Under the pieces are notes generated by a model. It saw nothing but the letters and a program-made list of their open reading frames with translations, was not told the DNA's origin and did no database searches. A program made the translations under genes and the position numbers. From NCBI GenBank assembly GCA_045531965.1, contig JAZSFA010000082.1, positions 1 through 28,580 of the forward strand: a DNA stretch of 28,580 nucleotides. The letters run 5' to 3'. Below are positions 1 through 6,165 of this stretch, piece after piece (the first letter of the stretch is position 1; each line of letters begins with the position of its first letter). The stretch comes from CAMEON01 sp045531965. GTDB lineage: Bacteria > Bacillota > Clostridia > Oscillospirales > CAG-272.

Positions 1-495
1 GGCAAGGAATACAGCAATCACTTGTTTGTTAACGCAAATACCGGAACAGCCGTTATGAAATTGAACGGATGGGAAGAAGGCGTTATCGCAGAAGAGGAAA
101 AGAATCCCGATTTCGTTTGCTGGTTGCGTAACCCTTCGAGAAAATCGTGGTCTCTCTGTATTCCTTATGAGATGGACAACGAAACAAAACCTGCATATCC
201 CGACTTTATTATCGTTCGCAAAGATGCAATTTCGGGGTATGTCATTGATATCCTTGAGCCTCACAACCCCGAGTATATTGACAATCTCGGCAAGGCAAAG
301 GGCTTTGCGGAATACGCGCGTCAGAACCCCGGCGTTGGTCGCATTCAGCTTATTCGTATGGCTAAAGACATCTCGGGTAAGAACAGATTTAAGCGACTTG
401 ATATGTCTATGAGTGCCGTTAGAGATAAGGTCTCAAGAGCAATCAACAACGATGAACTTGACCATATCTTTGATACGGATGGATTCTTTATGTAA
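1..495 (+). CDS. C-terminal fragment of a DEAD/DEAH-box helicase, type III restriction R-subunit-like (partial, 5' end outside window)
   Basis: The frame is already open at base 1 and ends with TAA at 493-495, so 164 residues of a longer protein are seen. A TTG at 22 is not a credible start because coding sequence continues upstream of it. The fragment carries YPDFIIV followed about ten residues later by VIDILEPH and then DNLGKAKGFAEYA. This resembles the C-terminal nuclease-like end (PD-(D/E)XK fold) of helicases related to type III restriction R subunits, though the usual E-x-K is not present in canonical form. Family assignment is from memory of that C-terminal pattern; the helicase motor domains would lie outside the window. 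It ends 25 bp before tcmP on the same strand, suggesting one operon. It could be another large nuclease-bearing ATPase. Confidence 0.5.
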   Translation, partial: GKEYSNHLFVNANTGTAVMKLNGWEEGVIAEEEKNPDFVCWLRNPSRKSWSLCIPYEMDNETKPAYPDFIIVRKDAISGYVIDILEPHNPEYIDNLGKAKGFAEYARQNPGVGRIQLIRMAKDISGKNRFKRLDMSMSAVRDKVSRAINNDELDHIFDTDGFFM

Positions 496-520
496 TTTTT
501 TCTCATTGGAGGTGAGATAA

Positions 521-1642
521 TTGGCAAGAACTAAAAAGGTTGAAGTTATAACCGAAGCAAAACCGCACACCATCAAAAAGTTTGAGCTTATAGAAAAGTA
601 TGTGGAGGCTTGGGCTTACAAAATTCTCAACTATCACGGCAATCCCGGATATGCTCCCGCAAGTGGTGTAATCTTTATAGATTGTATGTCTAACAGCGGC
701 GTGTATAAGGATATCAATGGTAATCGTGTAGAGGGCACAGCTTTACGTGTGGCCAAGTGCCTTAACAATGTTTTTGCCAATTATCCCGACAAAAAAGCAA
801 TTTTGATTTTCAACGATTTGGAATCCGCAAGAGTCGATCATCTCAAATCGGAAATTGAAAATTTGCAGCTTGATCATGTTGAGGTTTACTACCAAAGACA
901 AGATTGTAATACGTTCCTTCGCGAGTTGGATTTGGATTCGTACAAGAATAAATACCACACGTTGCTTTTGTATGATCCTTACAATGCTTCTATCGATTGG
1001 GATGCCATTAAACCTTATTTGAATCGTTGGGGGGAGGTTATCATCAACCATATGTCCTCTGACACTGTGCGTGGCATCTCGCAAGCAAAGAAAAGCGGCG
1101 CCGCGGATCGTTATGAGGAAACCTATCAAACAAGTGTTGAATCTTTAATCAATGCAAGCAAAGAAGATCTTGATAAAATTGTCGTTTCTAACATTCAAAG
1201 CAATGCACACAAGTCTTCTTATCATGTTTCGCACTTTGCTTTTTATAGCCGCACTAATGGCAAATTGTATAGTTTAATTCATTGTAGTGCAAGTGTTGAG
1301 GGAATCAAACTTTATAAAAAGGTTGCTTGGCAAACCTTTGGTGGAAAATCATCATTGAAGGATACCCATGGCACACAAAATCAATTGCGACTTGACTTTG
1401 ATGGACTTGGTAATTTGGATACGGAAACCGATGATCAGTGCTATTATGTACAAGATATAGCTAAATATATTTACGAAAAGTATAGTGCTTTAGGTCGTGT
1501 TCAATTAGATGTCGTTTATCAAGATTTGGACGTGCATCCTGTTTTCCCAAGTGACGGGTATAAGAATGAAATCAAATCGGAGCTTAAAGACCGCTATCAC
1601 GTCATTATAACGCGCCAAGAGATTATATTTTCTCAACGATAA
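521..1642 (+). CDS. tcmP: Three-Cys-motif partner protein TcmP
   Basis: A 373-residue protein starting at TTG 521, chosen because GGAGGTGAG (508-516) sits just upstream. The N-terminus PHTIKKFELIEKYVEAWAYK, the glycine-containing strand-turn FIDCMSNSG (residues 52-60), an acidic strand end NDLE near residue 105, QDCNTF and LLLYDPYNASIDW (near residues 148-160) follow the layout of a Rossmann methyltransferase: SAM-loop-like motif I, then a motif IV-like DPYN comparable to (D/N)PP(Y/F). TcmP proteins are known mainly by their gene neighbourhood, next to radical-SAM-like proteins, which is exactly what follows here. The biochemical role of the family is not established; nucleic-acid methylation is inference from the fold. 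The gene sits in a four-gene same-strand cluster. Family call is fairly sure, activity is not. Confidence 0.8.
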   Translation: MARTKKVEVITEAKPHTIKKFELIEKYVEAWAYKILNYHGNPGYAPASGVIFIDCMSNSGVYKDINGNRVEGTALRVAKCLNNVFANYPDKKAILIFNDLESARVDHLKSEIENLQLDHVEVYYQRQDCNTFLRELDLDSYKNKYHTLLLYDPYNASIDWDAIKPYLNRWGEVIINHMSSDTVRGISQAKKSGAADRYEETYQTSVESLINASKEDLDKIVVSNIQSNAHKSSYHVSHFAFYSRTNGKLYSLIHCSASVEGIKLYKKVAWQTFGGKSSLKDTHGTQNQLRLDFDGLGNLDTETDDQCYYVQDIAKYIYEKYSALGRVQLDVVYQDLDVHPVFPSDGYKNEIKSELKDRYHVIITRQEIIFSQR

Positions 1643-1664
1643 TATAGCGGTTTACGAGGTACAA

Positions 1665-2429
1665 ATGGAAAAATTTGAACGAAAAACACTCTTATATAAA
1701 ACGGGAGTTGAATACGGCGATTATACCATCAATCACGTTCAAGGTTGCGCTCACGGATGCAAATTTCCTTGCTATGCAATGATGATGGCAAAGCGCTTCG
1801 GCAAGGCAAAAAAATATGAAGAATGGTGTGAACCAAAACTCGCCGAGAATACTCTTGAAATATTAGACAAGGAAATTCCTAAATTAAAAGATAAAATTAA
1901 GTCGGTACACCTCTGCTTTTCAACTGATCCGTTTATGTACGGTTATGATGAAATATCTCGTATGAGTATAGAGATAATAAAAAAGCTGAACGCGGCAGGC
2001 ATAAAGTGTACCGCACTTACCAAAGGAATTTTACCTATTGAGTTGGCTAAGCTCTCACCCGAAAATGAGTATGGAATTACATTAGTATCGCTTGACGAAG
2101 GCTTCAGAAAAGAAATGGAGCCGAATACTGCGCCGTACAAAGAACGCATCGCAGCACTTCGCGCATTGCACGAGGCCGGATGTAAAACGTGGGTAAGCAT
2201 CGAGCCATACCCCACGCCCAACTTCATTGAGCAAGACCTAAACGAGATACTTGATGCTATTAGCTTCTGTGACAAAATCATTTTCGGACGCTTGAATTAC
2301 AATAAAAAAGTGTCTGAGTATAAAGATCACAAGGCTTACTTTAACAAGTTGGCTGAGCAGGTGATTGTGTATTGCGAAGCTAACGGCAAGCAGTATCATA
2401 TCAAGGATGGAACGATAACAACAACATAA
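1665..2429 (+). CDS. Radical-SAM-like protein with a three-cysteine motif (phage Gp37/Gp68 / SPL-like type)
   Basis: A 254-residue protein starting at ATG 1665 behind GAGGT (1656-1660). Cysteines 28, 32 and 36 form CX3CX3C followed by YA, placed early as in radical SAM enzymes that hold a 4Fe-4S cluster. Classical enzymes use CX3CX2C, so the last spacing is one residue longer. Further SPL-like signatures are LCFSTDPF, a helix leading to KCTALTKG, and TLVSLDE. It is smaller than most radical SAM enzymes, close to a minimal barrel, with no extra cluster domain. It lies 22 bp after tcmP, the family pairing that gives TcmP its name. The substrate is unknown; modification of DNA or RNA is a guess. 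Its stop overlaps the first possible ATG of the next frame. Confidence 0.75.
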   Translation: MEKFERKTLLYKTGVEYGDYTINHVQGCAHGCKFPCYAMMMAKRFGKAKKYEEWCEPKLAENTLEILDKEIPKLKDKIKSVHLCFSTDPFMYGYDEISRMSIEIIKKLNAAGIKCTALTKGILPIELAKLSPENEYGITLVSLDEGFRKEMEPNTAPYKERIAALRALHEAGCKTWVSIEPYPTPNFIEQDLNEILDAISFCDKIIFGRLNYNKKVSEYKDHKAYFNKLAEQVIVYCEANGKQYHIKDGTITTT

Positions 2430-2443
2430 TGGAGGATAAACTA

Positions 2444-2812
2444 ATGAATAACTACCCGAGTTTTCAATTTCCAAATATAGAAGTGCCCGATATTAACATT
2501 GATTTTCCAACACAGTATATGTGGTCGGACACTCAATTTGAAATCATCCGTGACTATATTCAAGCCTTTGAAGCATCCTTGGACGAGGAACACGAAGTAG
2601 GCTTGATGCTCACAAATTTCGGTCAATCAATGCTTATGCAGGTCACCAATATTTCTTACGAGAAATCGGTTTTAATGGTGTTCAAGGGATATGTGAATGG
2701 CAATGAAGCGACTTTGATTCAGCACGTGCATCAGTTGAATTTCTTGCTCACTAAGGTTCAGAAAGAGCCCGACAGACCCAAGAGAACAATTGGTTTCACG
2801 GCACAAGATTAA
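2444..2812 (+). CDS. DUF6173-like protein
   Basis: A 122-residue soluble protein. I place the start at ATG 2444 rather than at 2429 because GGAGG (2431-2435) is correctly spaced only for 2444. The centre of the protein, with FEASLDEEHEVGLMLTNFG, MQVTNISY, FKGYVNG and LIQHVHQLNFLLTKV, resembles DUF6173 proteins as I remember them, and the end RTIGFTAQD fits the usual C-terminus. No catalytic motif, signal peptide or membrane segment is seen. It is the last gene of the cargo operon and its closeness to the radical-SAM gene suggests co-expression. The function is unknown; small DUF6173 proteins occur in mobile-element contexts. The family call is from recognition, not from a search. Confidence 0.65.
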   Translation: MNNYPSFQFPNIEVPDINIDFPTQYMWSDTQFEIIRDYIQAFEASLDEEHEVGLMLTNFGQSMLMQVTNISYEKSVLMVFKGYVNGNEATLIQHVHQLNFLLTKVQKEPDRPKRTIGFTAQD

Positions 2813-2864
2813 CTAAAACCCGCTTGTAAATCTAAATAAAATTTCGCGCTCGACAAATTTCTTC

Positions 2865-2893
2865 TTGACAACTTTGCATCTATATGATATACT
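2865..2893 (+). promoter_or_regulatory. Near-consensus sigma-A promoter of the structured RNA region
   Basis: TTGACA at 2865-2870 and TATACT at 2888-2893 are separated by exactly 17 bp. There is no open reading frame with a ribosome binding site for several hundred bases downstream, so the transcript begins with non-coding sequence, starting near 2900. This is the strongest promoter in the left half of the window. Confidence 0.85.
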
Positions 2894-2899
2894 AATGCT

Positions 2900-3346
2900 C
2901 CAAAGTAAAGATTGGCAGATCTCTCCATTATGAGTATTGCCTGCCAAGTCTAATCATATACAACTGAATAGAAATGTTTTTTGAGTGTGTCAAGGCGGGA
3001 TTTCCCGGCCTGCCTTGACCTCTGATTTGTGGGCATAAGCCACTTGTTTATGCCTACAAATGAGAGCCGAAGCTCTCCTTTTAAGTAATAAGTTGGGCTG
3101 ACCTACTTCAATATAAGCTTAGGCAGTTTGACTTATCCCTTATACAAATTGAATACGATTATAAGTGCCGCGGGCAGCTGTGTAAGTCCCGTCTTTCTAT
3201 ACGCTTAGCACGAGCGTCACGAGGTTTTAGACTCGTACTTTTACATACATAAAGGGCACGGAGATCACCTTTTTTAAGCGAACAAGTGCCGTTCGCTTTT
3301 TGGTGTTTCTCCCCGTAACCTGTATGTAAAAGTACGGGTCTTTTTT
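2900..3346 (+). ncRNA. Large structured non-coding RNA, class not recognised
   Basis: About 450 nt with no credible ORF, bounded by a near-consensus promoter and a long stem with a T-run. Helices seen by eye: 2909-2918 with 2941-2951 (one bulge); 2990-2996 with 3012-3018, with GGGA/TCCC inside; 3025-3038 with 3048-3061 (14 bp, one G-U); 3062-3067 with 3072-3077 around a CGAA loop; 3088-3094 with 3130-3136, enclosing 3098-3105 with 3120-3126 (bulged A); 3139-3144 with 3160-3165; and the terminal 3229-3249 with 3321-3341 enclosing 3276-3283/3291-3298. So many consecutive helices argue for a functional RNA rather than a spacer. Size and mobile-element setting resemble the large ornate classes (ROOL, GOLLD, ARRPOF-like), but I cannot match it to any of them by sequence. 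It sits between cargo and mobilization genes. Confidence 0.7.
3229..3346 (+). terminator. 3' terminal long stem and T-run of the structured RNA
   Basis: Bases 3229-3249 pair with 3321-3341 over 21 positions with a single G-U, followed by six T from 3341. The stem encloses a second hairpin, AAGCGAAC (3276-3283) with GTTCGCTT (3291-3298), plus short CACC/GGTG and ACGG/CCGT helices. This is much more elaborate than a plain intrinsic terminator and probably serves both as the RNA's 3' domain and as its stop signal. Confidence 0.65.
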
Positions 3347-3421
3347 GTTTTGTCAAAGCCACTTTGAGTGCTTCTTCGGAGGGTAAAAACGGCGAGTCGG
3401 ATGCGAGGGTTTACCTCTAAT

Positions 3422-3515
3422 TTGTCACGGACTTGTAGTCCGTCAATTTTCTTGACAAGCACTGCATTTGTGGACACAAAATGCGAAAGGTGGGGAGAAC
3501 CCCAGACCCCCGTAC
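3422..3515. other. Candidate origin of transfer (oriT) upstream of mobC
   Basis: A non-coding stretch just before the mobilization genes with stacked inverted repeats. ACGGAC (3427-3432) pairs with GTCCGT (3438-3443) inside TTGTC (3422-3426)/GACAA (3454-3458). GCATTTGT (3464-3471) pairs with ACAAAATGC (3476-3484, one bulge). GGGG (3492-3495) pairs with CCCC (3500-3503) and is followed by a C-rich run. oriT of MobC/MOB-P systems normally lies directly upstream of these genes and contains inverted repeats next to the nick. The nick site itself is not identified. Confidence 0.4.
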
Positions 3516-3564
3516 TTCAAAATCGGCAACAAAATTCTCTAAAAAATTGAAGGAGGAAATCCAA

Positions 3565-3948
3565 ATGATGCAAACAGAAGAAAAAGTAAAGACAACTACC
3601 ACCGGCGGACGCAAGCGCGCCCATCTTGTCAAGTTCTTTTTGAATGACGAGGAATATGAAAAGCTATGCAAGGATGCGGCATCGGTCAACAAGGATTTGA
3701 GCAAATATCTCCGTTTCCTCATTCATTGGATCATTCCAATAACACCGCCATCGGTTGAAGTGAAAGAATTTACACGAGAGCTTCGTCGCTTGGGTGTAAG
3801 TATGAATCAGATCGCGGCGAAGGCGCACTCACTTGGCTATGTGGACGAGCTTGAATACCGACGCTGTGCCGACGAGGTGATGGAACTCTGCGGAGAGATT
3901 CAAAAGGAGTACGCGAAGAAAGGAGTGAAAGCGTTTGGCAACGACTAA
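3565..3948 (+). CDS. mobC: MobC-family relaxosome accessory protein
   Basis: A 127-residue protein. The open frame extends upstream to 3481, but AGGAGGA (3551-3557) lies 7 bp before ATG 3565, so I start there. The N-terminal part, RKRAHLVKFFLNDEEYEKL, looks like a ribbon-helix-helix DNA-binding segment. The C-terminal part carries EFTRELRRLGVSMNQIAAKAH, close to the MobC signature (RELxxxGxNxNQIA), then a long helix. MobC proteins bind oriT and help the relaxase open the nick region. The end overlaps the relaxase start by 14 bp, indicating translational coupling. The family assignment is firm; binding to the inverted repeats upstream is inferred. Confidence 0.85.
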   Translation: MMQTEEKVKTTTTGGRKRAHLVKFFLNDEEYEKLCKDAASVNKDLSKYLRFLIHWIIPITPPSVEVKEFTRELRRLGVSMNQIAAKAHSLGYVDELEYRRCADEVMELCGEIQKEYAKKGVKAFGND

Positions 3949-5278
3949 AATTTGGGACGTGAGAGCACACGTCAGTAAGCTGCTCGCCTACGTTGCGAAC
4001 AAGAACAAAACCACGACGGAATTGGAGAACAAAAATTTTGACGAGTCTGAAAAACTCGCCGCCGAAATTCTCGGTCTGCCCTATGACCATTTCGCAACAG
4101 AGGAAAAGAAATTTGTGTCGGGCATCAACTGCACTCCCGACAATGCCAAGGAGATTATGTTATCTCTTTTGGAGGACACGGATAGTTCAGACATTCAAGC
4201 CTACCACGGCTACCAATCCTTCAAGCCCGGCGAGGTTACTCCCGACGTTGCTCACGCCATTGGTGTTCAGCTTGCCAACGAGCTGTGGGGCGAGGACTTT
4301 CCCGTTATCGTCGCAACACATATTGACAAGGGGCACGTACACAATCACTTCTGCCTTTCGGCAACGGGATTCTCGGGTAAGCGGTATCACGATTGCAAGG
4401 CAACCTACAAGCTGATGCGCGACACCTCGGACAGACTTTGCAGGGAGTATGGTCTGTCGGTCATCGAGAAGCCGAAAAAGGAAAACCGAAAGCATATTGC
4501 CGAAGTTCACGCAAAGCAGCAAGGCATTCCAACCATACGCGATCAGATACGGGCGGACATTGATAACGCTTGCCAAGGTGTTACCGAGTTTGCTATGTTC
4601 GTTGAGCGACTTGAACGGCGAGGATACACGTTGGAGCGACGAGGAAGTTTTCTTCGTGTTCGCCCCGATAACTACAACAAATTCTTTCGGTTAGACAAGC
4701 TCGGATTTGGATACAGCGAAAATGATATTAAATTCAAGCTCGATGTCAATTATTATGACCAAAAATATGCTTTGCCAAAGCCGTACCGCCCGATACTGAG
4801 AGAAAAGCCGAAAGGTCTGTATGCGCTCTATCTCCACTACTGCTATCTGCTTGGCGTAATACCTAAATCCATTCCATCGAATCGTGAAGCATACGTCGCG
4901 CTAAAGGAGGATGTTCGTCGCGCCCGTATGTATAACGAACACGCAAAGTTCCTTGGTAAGTACGGATTGAACACAACCGATGATCTACTGCGGCACGAGC
5001 AGATGGTGGATGTGCAAATCTCAGCTTTGTGTAAAGAACGGCAGGTACTTCGCAACAAGCTCCGTTGGATGAAGGACACCGAGAAGATGCAACCGATACG
5101 AGAGGAAATCTATGCTATATCCGCGAAGATCAAGCCGCTTAGAAAGGAACAGAAGATGTGCAAGGACATTTATGAGCGAAGCACCGTTGTCACAAGAACC
5201 GTGGAGCAGATCGAGTTCCCGAAGCCGCCCGAAAAGGCAAAGCAGCAAACCCGAAATCACGGTTGGGGTTCAAGATAA
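3935..5278 (+). CDS. MOB-P-type relaxase (MobA/VirD2-like nuclease domain)
   Basis: A 447-residue protein starting at TTG 3935 with AGGAG (3921-3925) in front. The N-terminus TTKIWDVRAHVSKLLAYVANKNKT gives the probable catalytic tyrosine at residue 19. The metal-binding histidine motif HIDKGHVHNHF starts at His129 (H129, H136, H138), and the segment YHGYQSFKPGEVTPDVAHAI before it is typical of the family. The C-terminal half is charged and helical, with likely coiled coil from about residue 340. The enzyme would nick oriT, stay bound to the 5' end by tyrosine and pilot the strand into a recipient through a secretion system supplied elsewhere. It overlaps mobC and is followed by a hairpin with a T-run at 5310-5330. 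No truncation is visible. Confidence 0.9.
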   Translation: MATTKIWDVRAHVSKLLAYVANKNKTTTELENKNFDESEKLAAEILGLPYDHFATEEKKFVSGINCTPDNAKEIMLSLLEDTDSSDIQAYHGYQSFKPGEVTPDVAHAIGVQLANELWGEDFPVIVATHIDKGHVHNHFCLSATGFSGKRYHDCKATYKLMRDTSDRLCREYGLSVIEKPKKENRKHIAEVHAKQQGIPTIRDQIRADIDNACQGVTEFAMFVERLERRGYTLERRGSFLRVRPDNYNKFFRLDKLGFGYSENDIKFKLDVNYYDQKYALPKPYRPILREKPKGLYALYLHYCYLLGVIPKSIPSNREAYVALKEDVRRARMYNEHAKFLGKYGLNTTDDLLRHEQMVDVQISALCKERQVLRNKLRWMKDTEKMQPIREEIYAISAKIKPLRKEQKMCKDIYERSTVVTRTVEQIEFPKPPEKAKQQTRNHGWGSR

Positions 5279-5285
5279 AAAGCAT

Positions 5286-5447
5286 CGGTCTTGACCGTAC
5301 AAATTTGCTACCGCCCGCGAAAGCGGTTTTACGGTCTTGACCGAAGGAAAACGGCATTTTTCCGTTTCTGACATCTCAAAACGTATCCCACTACACAAAG
5401 GTGCTTTCTATTGGAAAAACCGTATTTTTCCACGCTCTTGACCGAGC
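5286..5447. repeat. Three TCTTGACCG palindrome-like repeats alternating with A/T-rich hairpins
   Basis: CGGTCTTGACCG occurs at 5286-5297 and again, identical, at 5332-5343. A variant, GCTCTTGACCGAGC, lies at 5434-5447. Each is an inverted repeat around TT or a few bases. Between them lie two hairpins of one design: GGAAAA/TTTTCC (5346-5362) and GGAAAAA/TTTTTCC (about 5413-5431). The stretch 5279-5502 has no gene. The pattern suggests protein binding sites or processed RNA hairpins controlling the small genes downstream. Confidence 0.55.
5310..5330 (+). terminator. Probable intrinsic terminator after the relaxase gene
   Basis: ACCGC (5310-5314) pairs with GCGGT (5323-5327) over an 8-nt loop, followed by a short T-run. 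It lies 32 bp after the relaxase stop. The stem is short, so termination may be partial. Confidence 0.5.
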
Positions 5448-5502
5448 CTTTTTGACTGAAAAACGCCTTGCTTCAAAAAACAACCCAATTTAGGAGGACT
5501 TT

Positions 5503-5796
5503 ATGATTACAAATAAGAAAAAGAATGAAAAGACAACCGAAATCTATTTTGACGAAACACCCGCGCCCGTAGTGATACGGACACACAACACCGCATTGAA
5601 GAAACGGCTGCTTGCCTTTGCCGAGAGGTTTCCCACACTCTGTCGGCTGACCGACGATGACGAGCTTGGATGCCTTTCCTTCGAGATTGATAAGAAAAGG
5701 TTCACCTACCGCATTACCGATCCCTACACCGAGGAACGCAAAGCTTTGGCAAGAGCCAAGATGAACGAGATCAACAACAAGGAGGACATTGGATGA
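5503..5796 (+). CDS. Small conserved-looking mobile-element protein of unknown function
   Basis: A 97-residue protein starting at ATG 5503 behind a strong AGGAGGA (5492-5498). It has a lysine-rich start, then a folded-looking core containing HNTALKKRLLAFAERFP, CRLTDDDELGCLSFEIDKKR and YRITDPYTEERKALARAK. No signal peptide, membrane helix or known catalytic motif is seen. Its stop overlaps the next start as ATGA, so the two are translationally coupled. Proteins of this look occur between relaxase and recombinase genes in gut Clostridia elements, as far as I recall, but I know no function. The strong ribosome binding site and the coupling make it a real gene. Confidence 0.75.
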   Translation: MITNKKKNEKTTEIYFDETPAPVVIRTHNTALKKRLLAFAERFPTLCRLTDDDELGCLSFEIDKKRFTYRITDPYTEERKALARAKMNEINNKEDIG

Positions 5797-6065
5797 GTAA
5801 AGAATTAGAAAAGTATATCGACGAAAGATTAGCCGAGTATGAAAAGCATTGGGAAGAAAATCCAATACTGCCTACTCCGCCTATCGTTGAAACGGGGAGA
5901 AAACCAATCTCGATACAATATGACACCCCTGCTTCCACGTTCGATTTCACAGCAGAGGAAGGTCATACAACCTACGAGGTAGTCGGTCATTTCAATCCCG
6001 CTGCCCCCGAAAATCTGTTTCAGAAAATTATGCGAAGAATGAGGGAGGAAAAATGTTCACAATGA
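5793..6065 (+). CDS. Small acidic hypothetical protein coupled to the preceding gene
   Basis: A 90-residue protein starting at ATG 5793, overlapping the previous stop by four bases, with AAGGAGG (5779-5785) inside the preceding gene. It begins with a charged helix, MSKELEKYIDERLAEYEKHW, then a proline-rich linker with PILPTPPIVE, and ends with a basic helix, FQKIMRRMREE. No domain is recognised. A helix-linker-helix layout is compatible with a small adaptor or regulator. It lies just upstream of the recombinase promoter and ends 26 bp before the -35 box. Confidence 0.65.
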   Translation: MSKELEKYIDERLAEYEKHWEENPILPTPPIVETGRKPISIQYDTPASTFDFTAEEGHTTYEVVGHFNPAAPENLFQKIMRRMREEKCSQ

Positions 6066-6091
6066 AACGCGAACTTTATCGTTGTAAAGTG

Positions 6092-6120
6092 TTGAAATCT
6101 TTTCAAAAATATGATATAAT
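6092..6120 (+). promoter_or_regulatory. Sigma-A promoter of the serine recombinase
   Basis: TTGAAA (6092-6097) and TATAAT (6115-6120) are spaced by 17 bp, 45 bp upstream of the TTG start at 6166. It gives the recombinase its own transcription, separate from the mobilization genes. Confidence 0.8.
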
Positions 6121-6165
6121 AAAGACAAGCGATAATACTGTATCGGTTGTCGGAAAGGAGCCTAT

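Noticed and set aside
2429..2443. Start of the DUF6173-like gene at ATG 2429
   Set aside because: The GGAGG site lies downstream of it and fits ATG 2444.
3481..3564. N-terminal extension of mobC from ATG 3481
   Set aside because: No ribosome binding site there, and it overlaps the inverted repeats of the probable oriT. AGGAGGA points to ATG 3565.
5286..5447. CRISPR-like array
   Set aside because: Only three short palindromic sites with unequal spacing (46 and about 102 bp) and no cas genes.
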